42,567 bases of DNA from Methanocorpusculum sp. UBA424 (lineage in GTDB: Archaea; Halobacteriota; Methanomicrobia; Methanomicrobiales; Methanocorpusculaceae). The position numbers were made by a program, and so were the translations under genes. Numbering within the stretch: position 1 is the first letter of the stretch; each line of letters opens with the position of its first letter. A model generated the notes under the pieces. The model was not told the DNA's origin and did no database searches. It saw only the letters and a list, made by a program, of their open reading frames with translations. Location of the stretch: contig DAHC01000006.1 of NCBI GenBank assembly GCA_002498375.1, positions 56,789 to 99,355 of the forward strand, given 5' to 3'. This document shows, in pieces, positions 1-7,300 of the stretch.

Positions 1-50
1 ATTCGCGATTATTCGCGGTGGGCTTTCTCTTGTGTCCACACCCACCCATA
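1..50 (+). repeat. Dispersed TTCGCG-rich repeat, copy 1 (partial at window edge)
   Basis: The first 40 bases carry two ATTCGCG units followed by a pyrimidine-rich run and CTCTTGTGTCCACA. The same order of elements, with a few changes, recurs on the same strand at about 8220-8275, where it ends in CTCTTGTGTCTACA. The copy may extend left of the window. I see no gene in it. Confidence 0.6.
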
Positions 51-105
51 CCTTTCCGAATTGAATTAGCGGTTCTTTATCTCATCCATCCCCCTATATT
101 CCCAT

Positions 106-1215
106 TCAAAATTTATCGTGCCAGTAACCTGTCACCCGGCCGTTCAGCGCCAGCTTTCCAAGCTGCTTATCGATCTCCGGGAGAATGTCCCGGGGCGTGG
201 AACCGGCGAGCGGCGTTCCCGGAAGGGGAGTCAGGTAATGGACATGGGCTGTGCCATAACGGGTCACCTCGCGAACAAGGGAGAGGGTCGCCTCCTCGTC
301 TTCGTCTGACGCAAACGGGAAGCCGAAGATCACATCGACCACCGGAGTCAGCCCGACTTTTTTACAAGTATCCAGCGCCGAATAGACATCAGCGACCGTA
401 TGACCCCGCCCCATTTTCCGGAGAACGGCGTCCGATCCGGACTGCGCCCCGAAATGGAGTTTGGTGTTCGAACAGAACTCCGTGACGAGCTCGGCGGTCT
501 CCTGAATCACGAACTCGGGTCTGACCTCGGACGGAAACGTCCCGAAGTAGATGTTGTTCTTCGGCATCGAAGACAAAAGCCGGCGGAGTTTTTCCACATC
601 CGGAACCCGGCCGTCCGCCGAACCGTAGGCGAACGCGTTCGGCGTTACGAATCTGGCATCCTGATACTTTTCCGCCATTGAAACGATCGCCTCCCTTGAA
701 CGGTGACGCATCCGTCTTCCGTGCAGACAAGGTGTCTGACAATATGCGCAGGAGAACGGGCAGCCGCGGGAGAGTTCGATATAACCTTTCATCCGCGAAA
801 ACGAGGGAAATGCATCCAGTCTGACCGCATGATCGACCGGGACGAGGGGGGAGCCGCGGCGGGCAACCCCCGGGATCGTCGTATCCTCTCCCTCTCCCTC
901 TCCCGCTTCGAGAGCGGCGAGAAGACGCGGAAGCGTGCGTTCTCCTTCGCCGACCACGACATAGTCTGCAATTTCTGAGACCTCCTCCGGACAGGCCGAG
1001 GGGTGCGGCCCGCCGACAATCGTGATCTGCTCTGCGGAGCGGATCTCGTCGACATATTTGGGATAGTCAAGACTATTCAGACTATAACAAATAACATCCC
1101 CGCCGTCAGCGGGAGAATCGACCGGTTCGAGGATGTAGCCGTATTTTTCGGCCGCGGCATACAGGGCAGCATAGGAGTTTCTGGCCGCTGCGATGAAACG
1201 CCAGGTTACCCGCAT
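106..1215 (-). CDS. B12-binding/radical SAM domain protein (MJ1487-like)
   Basis: A 369-residue radical SAM enzyme of unknown substrate. Residues 1-100 resemble the cobalamin-binding-like domain found ahead of many radical SAM cores, with VGGPHPSACPEE and VVGEGERT as typical landmarks. The 4Fe-4S/SAM motif is C152-x3-C156-x2-C159, preceded by ELSRGCP. Further on, GAQSGSDAVLRKM is a normal core-barrel motif. The layout matches the methanogen family annotated as B12-binding/radical SAM MJ1487-like, which has no established reaction. Its ATG overlaps the stop of the upstream DUF126 gene by one base (TAATG), so the two are probably co-translated. The family call is firm; the function is open. Confidence 0.85.
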   Translation of the reverse strand: MRVTWRFIAAARNSYAALYAAAEKYGYILEPVDSPADGGDVICYSLNSLDYPKYVDEIRSAEQITIVGGPHPSACPEEVSEIADYVVVGEGERTLPRLLAALEAGEGEGEDTTIPGVARRGSPLVPVDHAVRLDAFPSFSRMKGYIELSRGCPFSCAYCQTPCLHGRRMRHRSREAIVSMAEKYQDARFVTPNAFAYGSADGRVPDVEKLRRLLSSMPKNNIYFGTFPSEVRPEFVIQETAELVTEFCSNTKLHFGAQSGSDAVLRKMGRGHTVADVYSALDTCKKVGLTPVVDVIFGFPFASDEDEEATLSLVREVTRYGTAHVHYLTPLPGTPLAGSTPRDILPEIDKQLGKLALNGRVTGYWHDKF

Positions 1216-1601
1216 TATGCGAAAGAGACCGTACCGCGGGTCCCGTCAACGGTGACGACCCCGTCCGTTGGAAGATCGCCCTTAAGACGGTCGACGGTCG
1301 GGATCTCCGCAATGATCGCTCCGGTCGCGATGATCGTTTCGCACTCGGTGTTGATGATCGCGGCAGGGGCCACGTGGTTTTTCGCGAGGGCATATAAGAC
1401 ATAGGAGCCGACGGTCGAGCCTTTTCCGTACGGGAATACCAGGACTTTTCCGGCGACCGATTTGCCGAAGAGCGGATGGGACTCGTCGATGACGATGCCG
1501 GTTTTCGGATCGACACCTCCGAGGAAGGATATGGGTGTATCGGTTATCAGGAGAGGACCGGTTCCGGTCCCTTTTGCAATGCTTCGTCCCTGCAGTAACA
1601 T
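1215..1601 (-). CDS. Phosphomevalonate dehydratase small subunit (DUF126 / aconitase X swivel domain)
   Basis: A 128-residue DUF126 protein, the swivel-domain subunit of the aconitase-X enzyme. In the archaeal mevalonate route this enzyme dehydrates 5-phosphomevalonate to trans-anhydromevalonate phosphate, on the way to isoprenoid lipids. The diagnostic stretch GKGSTVGSYVLYAL (about residues 77-90) with its conserved Ser is present, as is an early LGGVDPKTG. The length is full for the family. The large DUF521 subunit is not in the window, so the two subunits are encoded apart here unless the partner lies left of base 1. A TATA-like ACTATAAAATG about 27 nt before the ATG suggests a leaderless transcript. 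Confidence 0.85.
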   Translation of the reverse strand: MLLQGRSIAKGTGTGPLLITDTPISFLGGVDPKTGIVIDESHPLFGKSVAGKVLVFPYGKGSTVGSYVLYALAKNHVAPAAIINTECETIIATGAIIAEIPTVDRLKGDLPTDGVVTVDGTRGTVSFA

Positions 1602-1622
1602 TGGTTAATAATATGAGAGGGG

Positions 1623-1634
1623 ACATTTTATAGT
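1623..1634. promoter_or_regulatory. Shared TATA-like box of divergent DUF126 and fdhD-like genes
   Basis: The 60-bp gap between the two divergent start codons holds a single AT-rich box, CATTTTATAGT. Read leftward it is ACTATAAAATG, about 27 nt from the DUF126 ATG. Read rightward it is TTTTATAG, about 33 nt from the FdhD-like ATG. Both distances fit archaeal TATA boxes serving leaderless or nearly leaderless mRNAs, so one short element may serve both directions. Confidence 0.5.
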
Positions 1635-1661
1635 TTTACTAAGCCAATATCCTATCACGCA

Positions 1662-2294
1662 ATGACAGCATTTCTGAATGGTTTACTGAATGAGCAGCCG
1701 GTTTCCCTGACGGTGAACGGACGGGGGCTCGCAACCGTGATGATGCTGAAAGATATGGCCGAGGAGTTTGCGGCCGGGTATCTGACGACGGAAGGGATCG
1801 TCCCGTATGCGGACATCGAGTCGGTGATGGAAACGGAAACGGGCGTGAGTGTTTTGACGAAGAATCCGTTCAAGGTACTGCTGCCGAAAAAAAGCGTGGT
1901 CTCGGGCTGCGGGGGGACGGCGTCTTATCTGGATCCGGAAAAAATGCCGGTGCTCGAGTCCTGCATCCCGGTCCCGAAGAATATTCTGAATCATGAATTT
2001 TCCAGCGATGTTATCAAAGCAGGCGGGTTTGGAGCAGCGGCGTTTGTCGATGGAATGGGAGCGGCATGTGCCGAGGATATCGGCCAGTTCACAGCTCTTG
2101 ACAAAGTGGTAGGCCGCCTGCTTATGGAGGGGATCCCGCCTGAAAGCACCGCAGTACTCGTCTCGGGAAAAGTGACGGCGGAACTCGTCAGGAAATGTCT
2201 GCATGCAAAGATCTCGGTGCTGGCGTCGAAACTCCCGCCGACCTATCTCGCGGCCGAAGTGGCGAAGAACGGAAAACTGACGCTGGTGTATTGA
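1662..2294 (+). CDS. FdhD-family sulfurtransferase-like protein (formate dehydrogenase accessory)
   Basis: A 210-residue protein with the FdhD signature blocks: EEFAAGYLTTEGI (residues 35-47), DIGQFTALDKVVG (matching the family's DVGRHNALDK) and VLVSGKVTAELVRK followed by LPPTYLAAEVA. FdhD proteins pass sulfur from a cysteine desulfurase to the molybdopterin cofactor of formate dehydrogenase. The family's Cys-Gly-x-Cys loop appears here as Cys83-Gly-Gly-Thr86, so the second cysteine is missing. The C-terminus is also short, ending right after LTLVY. It may be a divergent paralogue rather than the main FdhD. No formate dehydrogenase genes are nearby. Confidence 0.8.
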   Translation: MTAFLNGLLNEQPVSLTVNGRGLATVMMLKDMAEEFAAGYLTTEGIVPYADIESVMETETGVSVLTKNPFKVLLPKKSVVSGCGGTASYLDPEKMPVLESCIPVPKNILNHEFSSDVIKAGGFGAAAFVDGMGAACAEDIGQFTALDKVVGRLLMEGIPPESTAVLVSGKVTAELVRKCLHAKISVLASKLPPTYLAAEVAKNGKLTLVY

Positions 2295-2340
2295 AGCGAC
2301 AATAGGATTCAAAATACCTTCAGAATCGTCACTATTTTCA

Positions 2341-2458
2341 TAATTTTTCTGAGATTGGGGTGCGGGGACGCGACTGCGGGGTGAGCCGATAGGCTCGCCC
2401 TCAGCTGAGCAAACCGAAGGTTTGCGATCCGGCGCGGAGCGTCCCGCGGTGGGAAAAT
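2341..2458 (+). repeat. Structured dispersed repeat, copy A (left flank of defence island)
   Basis: A GC-rich element in an AT-rich setting. It folds as an outer stem GGGACGC (2365-2371) with GCGTCCC (2439-2445) enclosing two hairpins. One is a 9-bp stem at 2379-2387/2392-2400 with loop GATA; the other is a 7-bp stem GCAAACC/GGTTTGC at 2409-2415/2419-2425 with loop GAA. A related copy lies at 42015-42122 on the same strand and a shortened one at 8036-8101 on the opposite strand. This accounts for most of the 350-base gap between the FdhD-like gene and the next operon. Confidence 0.8.
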
Positions 2459-2548
2459 CTTGTTTTTGCGTTTAGGGGAGGGGGTTATTTATTCACAAGG
2501 GTATAGGTATGGGGCACTTAAACTTCTCACCCCCTCCCATATACAATA

Positions 2549-2572
2549 GTATATATGTGATAAAATCACATA
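2549..2572 (+). promoter_or_regulatory. Promoter/operator of the AbiL/RloAB-like operon
   Basis: A TATA-like AGTATATATG overlaps a perfect inverted repeat TATGTGAT-AAA-ATCACATA at 2554-2572. The 11-mer GATAAAATCAC within it occurs again at 2621-2631, just before the first gene. There ATCAC/GTGAT arms (2627-2631 and 2637-2641) flank a strong ribosome binding site, GGAGTGATC at 2634-2642. Paired operator sites of this kind suggest repression of the defence operon. The regulator is not identified. Confidence 0.55.
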
Positions 2573-2646
2573 CAGTAATGATAGAGAGAGGATTCGTGTG
2601 TTTTTAGAAGATAGATACGAGATAAAATCACTTGGAGTGATCAAAG

Positions 2647-4023
2647 ATGTTAATTCGATTTACTGTTAAGAACTTCCTTTCTTTCAATGAGGAACAAGAG
2701 TTTTCCATGATTAGTGGAAAGGTTCGGTCAAAGATGCACCACCTAATAAAGGATCGTAAACTCAGTCTTTTGAAGTTTGCGGCTATCTATGGTGCAAATG
2801 CATCCGGCAAATCAAATCTCGTTTGGGCCATGGATTTTGCGAGAACGACCATTGTCCATGAAATTCCGATAGATATTCTGAACGAATACTGCAGGACAAA
2901 TCCGGAGAATAAAAATATTCCAAGCAGCTTCGAGTTTGAAATTAAACTTGCTAATAAGGCTTATGCATATGGATTTGACATTGTTGTGCATGACAGTAGT
3001 ATTCATAATGAGTGGCTGTATGAACTTAATCAGAATGGAACCCAGCGTGAAATATTTGTCAGAGATCCTAAAAATGAAACGGTGACTTTTGACAAAAACT
3101 TTTCAAAAGAGACGAGACAGATTCTTGACACCTATGCAAACAACATGCTTTCAAATGATTCTGTATTATTCCTCACAGAGATGAATAGAAATAAAGGTGA
3201 TTTATATAAAAATGAAAATGAATTGATCACATTATACGAGATATATCACTGGTTTAAAGATCAACTTGTCATAAATTATCCAGATCGACCCATGTCTCCT
3301 GCATATTTTATGGAAGATGGAAATCTAACGGAGATAAATACTGCAGTATCTTCACTGGGACTTGGGGTCAAGCAGGTAAGAATTGCTGATGGAAACATGG
3401 ATGAATTACAAAAATTCCTCTCACCCACGATACTTAAAGAAGTGTTTGAAGATTTAAAAAAGACAATTCTTGCAAACAAGAAACAGGGAAAGGACATAAA
3501 AGGAGTTATGCTTCGTGGAGAACGCAAAATGTTCCTCCTAAATGTTGATCCAGATACTCAAGAAATTAAAGTACAAAAAATAGTATTTGATCATAAAAAA
3601 GAGGGAATCTCTTTTGATGTATCTGAGGAATCTGATGGGACACGAAGAATCCTGGACTTAATAGAATTACTTGTATCTGCGAAAATTGGAAGTAAAAAAG
3701 TATATATAATAGATGAAATTAACAGATGTCTCCATCCTCAAGTGACCTACCGATTAATTGCCAAATATCTTGAGTTAGCCAAAGATACAGAGATCCAGTT
3801 AATAGTAACAACACATGAATCACATCTTATGGACTTTAATCTTCTCAGACGCGATGAGATCTGGTTTGTTGACAAGAATAAGAACGGTGAGTCATCGTTA
3901 TATTCGCTCGATCAGTACAATGAACGGTTCGATAAAAAAATCAGTAGGGCCTACCTTGACGGCAGATATGGTGGGGTTCCCTTGTTTGACAAATATTTCG
4001 AAATGAAGCTGGAGGATGAATGA
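2647..4023 (+). CDS. AAA15-family ATPase, AbiLi/RloA-like defence protein
   Basis: A 458-residue SMC/ABC-like ATPase. It opens with a typical AAA_21/AAA15 N-terminus (IRFTVKNFLSFNEEQEFS), then Walker A GANASGKSN at residues 49-57. A long charged middle region follows, then Walker B KVYIIDEIN at about 350-358 and the H-loop TTHESH at about 388-393. It is the first gene of a two-gene operon and overlaps the RloB-like gene by ATGA. AAA15 ATPase + RloB pairs are known as AbiL (abortive infection) and RloAB. The ATPase is thought to sense phage and control the Toprim-like partner; that role is inferred here. Codon use is more AT-rich than in the housekeeping genes around the island, which suggests acquisition by transfer. 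Confidence 0.85.
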   Translation: MLIRFTVKNFLSFNEEQEFSMISGKVRSKMHHLIKDRKLSLLKFAAIYGANASGKSNLVWAMDFARTTIVHEIPIDILNEYCRTNPENKNIPSSFEFEIKLANKAYAYGFDIVVHDSSIHNEWLYELNQNGTQREIFVRDPKNETVTFDKNFSKETRQILDTYANNMLSNDSVLFLTEMNRNKGDLYKNENELITLYEIYHWFKDQLVINYPDRPMSPAYFMEDGNLTEINTAVSSLGLGVKQVRIADGNMDELQKFLSPTILKEVFEDLKKTILANKKQGKDIKGVMLRGERKMFLLNVDPDTQEIKVQKIVFDHKKEGISFDVSEESDGTRRILDLIELLVSAKIGSKKVYIIDEINRCLHPQVTYRLIAKYLELAKDTEIQLIVTTHESHLMDFNLLRRDEIWFVDKNKNGESSLYSLDQYNERFDKKISRAYLDGRYGGVPLFDKYFEMKLEDE

Positions 4024-4961
4024 GAGTACCCAAAAAATTTGGGAAACGATCAACAGCAAACGATGAAAAGCTTCCGCCGAAAATCCGGTATTTCCTGACA
4101 TTTGAAGGAGAAAAAACCGAATATCAATATTTTCAAGGAGTTATCGATCATCAACATGAACTGGGTATCAATGAATTAATTGATATCATTCCATTATCAC
4201 GTCATCATATTGAGAAAAGCTGGAGTAATCCAGAGAAAGCCTGTCAGTTATTTGTAAAAGATCTTCGCGAGCGAAAGTCCGGAGAATTAACTGTCGAAAC
4301 TCTCATATCTCATGTTACGGATTGGGTAATGGATAAAAAAGGAGTGCCTTCAAGGGCACAAGTTGCCACTCATCTTAGAGACCATTTAACGAAAAATGGA
4401 TACAAACCGGAGGAATGTCTAACAGAGCATAATAAAATTGAAGTGACCAATTGCATCTGTTCATCACTTGATGAACTATGTCTTGTCGAAGTCTCTCCAG
4501 AAACTATTGGACAATTCCGGAAATATCTAAAAAACCAAAAACACTTTAACAAACGTGATGGTGATATTGCATGTCTCATAGTAGATCGTGATGCGGATAG
4601 TTTTACCTCAGAACAATATGATTCCGTGGTCGAAAAATGTGAGAAAGAGCATATAGATTTGTACGTAACAAATCCACGGTTTGAGTTTTGGCTCTTACTT
4701 CATTTTATAGATAAAAGTCGAATCAATTGCGAAAATATCTGTCAAAAACAGGAAGCTGGAAAACAACCCCATCTGGAGCAGGAACTCAGTAGATATTGTA
4801 AGGGAGTTAGCAAACGGAATGTTCCCTTTAATTTACTTGTAGATAATGTGGACACAGCTATCGAAAATGAAAAAGAGTTTTGCGAAGATATCTTGGGTTT
4901 GAAAAAGGCTATAGGTAGTAATATTGGTCAATTGATGACAGAATTAAAAGGCACAAAATGA
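4020..4961 (+). CDS. RloB-family protein (AbiLii-like, Toprim-related effector)
   Basis: A 313-residue RloB-family protein. Early on it has LTFEGEKTEYQYF (residues 26-38), the usual acidic Toprim-like start. The acidic centre LIVDRDAD lies around residue 187-194, and NPRFEFWLLLHF, highly typical of RloB, around 216-227. The family resembles Toprim/OLD nucleases and is the presumed toxic effector of AbiL-type systems. It is translationally coupled to the ATPase upstream (ATGA). The target, DNA or RNA, is not known from sequence. Confidence 0.85.
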   Translation: MRVPKKFGKRSTANDEKLPPKIRYFLTFEGEKTEYQYFQGVIDHQHELGINELIDIIPLSRHHIEKSWSNPEKACQLFVKDLRERKSGELTVETLISHVTDWVMDKKGVPSRAQVATHLRDHLTKNGYKPEECLTEHNKIEVTNCICSSLDELCLVEVSPETIGQFRKYLKNQKHFNKRDGDIACLIVDRDADSFTSEQYDSVVEKCEKEHIDLYVTNPRFEFWLLLHFIDKSRINCENICQKQEAGKQPHLEQELSRYCKGVSKRNVPFNLLVDNVDTAIENEKEFCEDILGLKKAIGSNIGQLMTELKGTK

Positions 4962-5294
4962 TGAATGATATGTGAGTACAGCAGCATGCAACTAAACAAT
5001 ATACAAATCTCCAAAATATTCCTGTGTGAAACTATCATTTCAATTATTTTCGATAAAACTTTAGGGGGTAAAAGTATGTAGTAGACAGCTAAACTAAAAA
5101 AATAATAGTGTTTGGATTATACAACCCAAAACAATTATTGCACACAATATTGTTGGTTTACAGAGTATATATACTTTAACAAACGATCACTCTAAATCCA
5201 ACAAAAAATCAATAAAAATTGTTATGGAACACTGGATAGTCCCACTATTTTTCGTATAAATCACTGAATATACCCACAGATTACGGAAATCAGA
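4962..5294. other. AT-rich spacer between the two defence operons, with a TATA box
   Basis: This 333-base stretch has no convincing reading frame. It contains GTATATATAC at 5165-5174, a good archaeal TATA box about 120 nt before the next gene, implying a leader of roughly 95 nt. An imperfect AACAAT/ATTGTT inverted repeat lies just upstream near 5130-5156. The second operon therefore probably has its own promoter. Confidence 0.5.
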
Positions 5295-6374
5295 ATGATT
5301 ATCAAACGATATCATACAATTAAGGATACTGCTATCAGTAGTATCCGTCCGTGTTTCGACCAGAATTTTTCTGGATGGAAACCGGAACCTCTCTGGACAA
5401 TTCCATTGTCCAACACAGTTGAACCCGTAATAGTTGCAACTAACGAAAAATCGTTGTCGTTATTACGTAATCCAAACTTTGGATGTTCAAGAGCATATCT
5501 TCGTGCTTCAGAGTTTCTTACATCAGATGGAAAATCCTTTACATCATTATTCTATCGTACTGCTGCCAAAGGGGGGTTTAACGCTGCAAATAATATCGAC
5601 ACCCCAATTGTCCTGTCACTAATTATGGATAATGCACGGTGCTCTGGATTATCTGCAAGAACGGTGTCAACACTCATCAAAGGACTTAAGCCTGCATATT
5701 GTACCACAATGGATGAAGCAACTTACCTTCGCTACAAGCGTCGGTCCCTTGATAAACTAAAACAGATCAGGACGAAAAATCGTCATCTAATTCAAGATAA
5801 TCCAGAAATGAAGTTCATTGGCATTATAAAGGGCTGTACTAGTGAACAGATACAAGAGCATGTATCTGAATTACAGGATCTTGGAATTGTGCAATTTATC
5901 TTCCATATTGGAGACTACATTGCACATGGCAGTAAGTACGAACTAAAATGCGCTAAAGAATTTGTTCTGACAATACGCAATCTGGTACCAACTCTTTATC
6001 TCTATGGGATAGGCTCTAAAAGAATGATTCAGACATTCCCTTATGTCGACGGCATCATTACGCTGAACCATATTATAGAGCCGCATAACGGGATAATTAC
6101 TAATGCTCAAGGTCGTATTGCACATGAAAAAGGATACAATCCAACTCAAAAAACACTGGACTACTTCATTGGCGCCCTTCCATCTTTGGATCACGTGCGT
6201 GATGACGATGTGTGGAACACCTTTCAGCGCATAACACGCGCCTTTGCCGATCGTAAAAACAGAAGCTATGTGTCCGTAGCATGCTTGATCAATACGATAC
6301 CTGGTACGTCGCAAATCAGGTTATCATCAGAAAAATGTAGGGCATGTCCATTATACGGCAGGGGGGTATGCTGA
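5295..6374 (+). CDS. TGT-like (queuine/archaeosine tRNA-ribosyltransferase superfamily) protein of a CBASS-like operon
   Basis: A 359-residue protein whose second half follows the TGT barrel. MDE (139-141) sits where bacterial TGT has AFDEC, and FIGIIKGCTSEQIQ (from 174) matches the family's FGIQQG segment. LGIVQFIFHIGDYIAHG matches IGFDGYAVGGLAVG, and YLYGIGSKRMIQ matches YLMGVGKPDDI. YVDGIITLNHI follows, with Asp252 a candidate for the nucleophile. The C-terminus carries Cys348, Cys351 and Cys359, perhaps a reduced zinc site. The usual DSGG motif is not evident. TGT enzymes exchange guanine for 7-deazaguanines. TGT homologues are ancillary genes of type IV CBASS (family knowledge), and the adjoining CD-NTase supports that. 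DpdA-like DNA modification is the alternative. Confidence 0.7.
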   Translation: MIIKRYHTIKDTAISSIRPCFDQNFSGWKPEPLWTIPLSNTVEPVIVATNEKSLSLLRNPNFGCSRAYLRASEFLTSDGKSFTSLFYRTAAKGGFNAANNIDTPIVLSLIMDNARCSGLSARTVSTLIKGLKPAYCTTMDEATYLRYKRRSLDKLKQIRTKNRHLIQDNPEMKFIGIIKGCTSEQIQEHVSELQDLGIVQFIFHIGDYIAHGSKYELKCAKEFVLTIRNLVPTLYLYGIGSKRMIQTFPYVDGIITLNHIIEPHNGIITNAQGRIAHEKGYNPTQKTLDYFIGALPSLDHVRDDDVWNTFQRITRAFADRKNRSYVSVACLINTIPGTSQIRLSSEKCRACPLYGRGVC

Positions 6375-7300
6375 TGGGAGGTGGAGATTGGAGGGGCGAA
6401 CCTAAGTATGACCATGGTCAGAAGGTTTTTGACTATCTAAAACAAGCAAAATTATCTAATTGGTCTATCAATGACGTTTTGGATGACGCGGCAAAAAATT
6501 CTCGTGAGCGTGATGCCAAATCTCAAATGCAACATAGAAACGATGCCAAAACTGCCATTAATTCTAATATTGAGGGACATGTCGATATTGAATATGGAGG
6601 ATCAGTAAGTAAAGCAACCTATGTTGACGGAGTCAGTGATCTGGATTGCCGCGTATATATTAATCATTCATCTTTGGCTTCTAAATCGCCGGATGAGATT
6701 AAGAGATATATTGCAAAACAACTTAAAAGCAAGGATCCACGTTCATCGGTAAAGATTGGGGGGATGGGTGTTACGGTAAAATATCATGACGGGACAGAAA
6801 TGCAATTCATACCTGCAGTTCGTACCAGATATGGATATAAACTTCCAAATGGCAACAGGTGGTCCAAAGTTATCTATGAGGAGCGTTTCAAGCGTGATTT
6901 CTCTCGAACGAACAAGAAATGTGGTGGCCAACTCTATCATTTGGTTACTGTTTTAAAGAAACAGAATAATCTGAACCCATCTTCCCAGAAGTTGTCTGGT
7001 CATCACATAGAAGCTATGGCGAATAATATTTTTAAGCATTATCCGAAATCAGCACCGAGAACGTTGGGAGCAATGATGGATTACTATTATCGCTATGCTC
7101 CCAGACAGGTTGTTCATAGAACGAGAGATAAAACTGGTCAGTCATCATTTGTTGACAAAGATAAGTTAGGAGGTCCTGCCTCCAAAAATCGTCAGGCCGT
7201 TGCAAGACATATGGGTAGAGTTAGAAAAATCCTCCAGCGAGCACAAAAAACTGGCGATACAACATCTTTGGAAAGATCAATCAACGGGAAACCCACATGA
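6374..7300 (+). CDS. CD-NTase (cGAS/DncV-like nucleotidyltransferase)
   Basis: A CD-NTase of about 308 residues. The active-site signature GGS (75-77) then K, T and Asp89-Leu-Asp91 reads as GGSVSKATYVDGVSDLDCRV. These enzymes make cyclic oligonucleotide signals on phage infection. The usual third carboxylate before the LPA/VPA motif is absent: TEMQFIPAV has Gln144 at that place, with Glu142 two residues earlier. Three in-frame ATGs are possible (6344, 6368, 6374). I chose 6374 because it overlaps the TGT stop as TGATG and has a G-rich ribosome binding site just upstream. The stop overlaps the next gene by ATGA. The family call is strong; product and activity are unknown. Confidence 0.85.
   Translation: MGGGDWRGEPKYDHGQKVFDYLKQAKLSNWSINDVLDDAAKNSRERDAKSQMQHRNDAKTAINSNIEGHVDIEYGGSVSKATYVDGVSDLDCRVYINHSSLASKSPDEIKRYIAKQLKSKDPRSSVKIGGMGVTVKYHDGTEMQFIPAVRTRYGYKLPNGNRWSKVIYEERFKRDFSRTNKKCGGQLYHLVTVLKKQNNLNPSSQKLSGHHIEAMANNIFKHYPKSAPRTLGAMMDYYYRYAPRQVVHRTRDKTGQSSFVDKDKLGGPASKNRQAVARHMGRVRKILQRAQKTGDTTSLERSINGKPT

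Noticed and set aside
5295..6374. A normal housekeeping archaeosine TGT
   Set aside because: Too short, no PUA domain, altered motifs, AT-rich codons and tight coupling to a CD-NTase.
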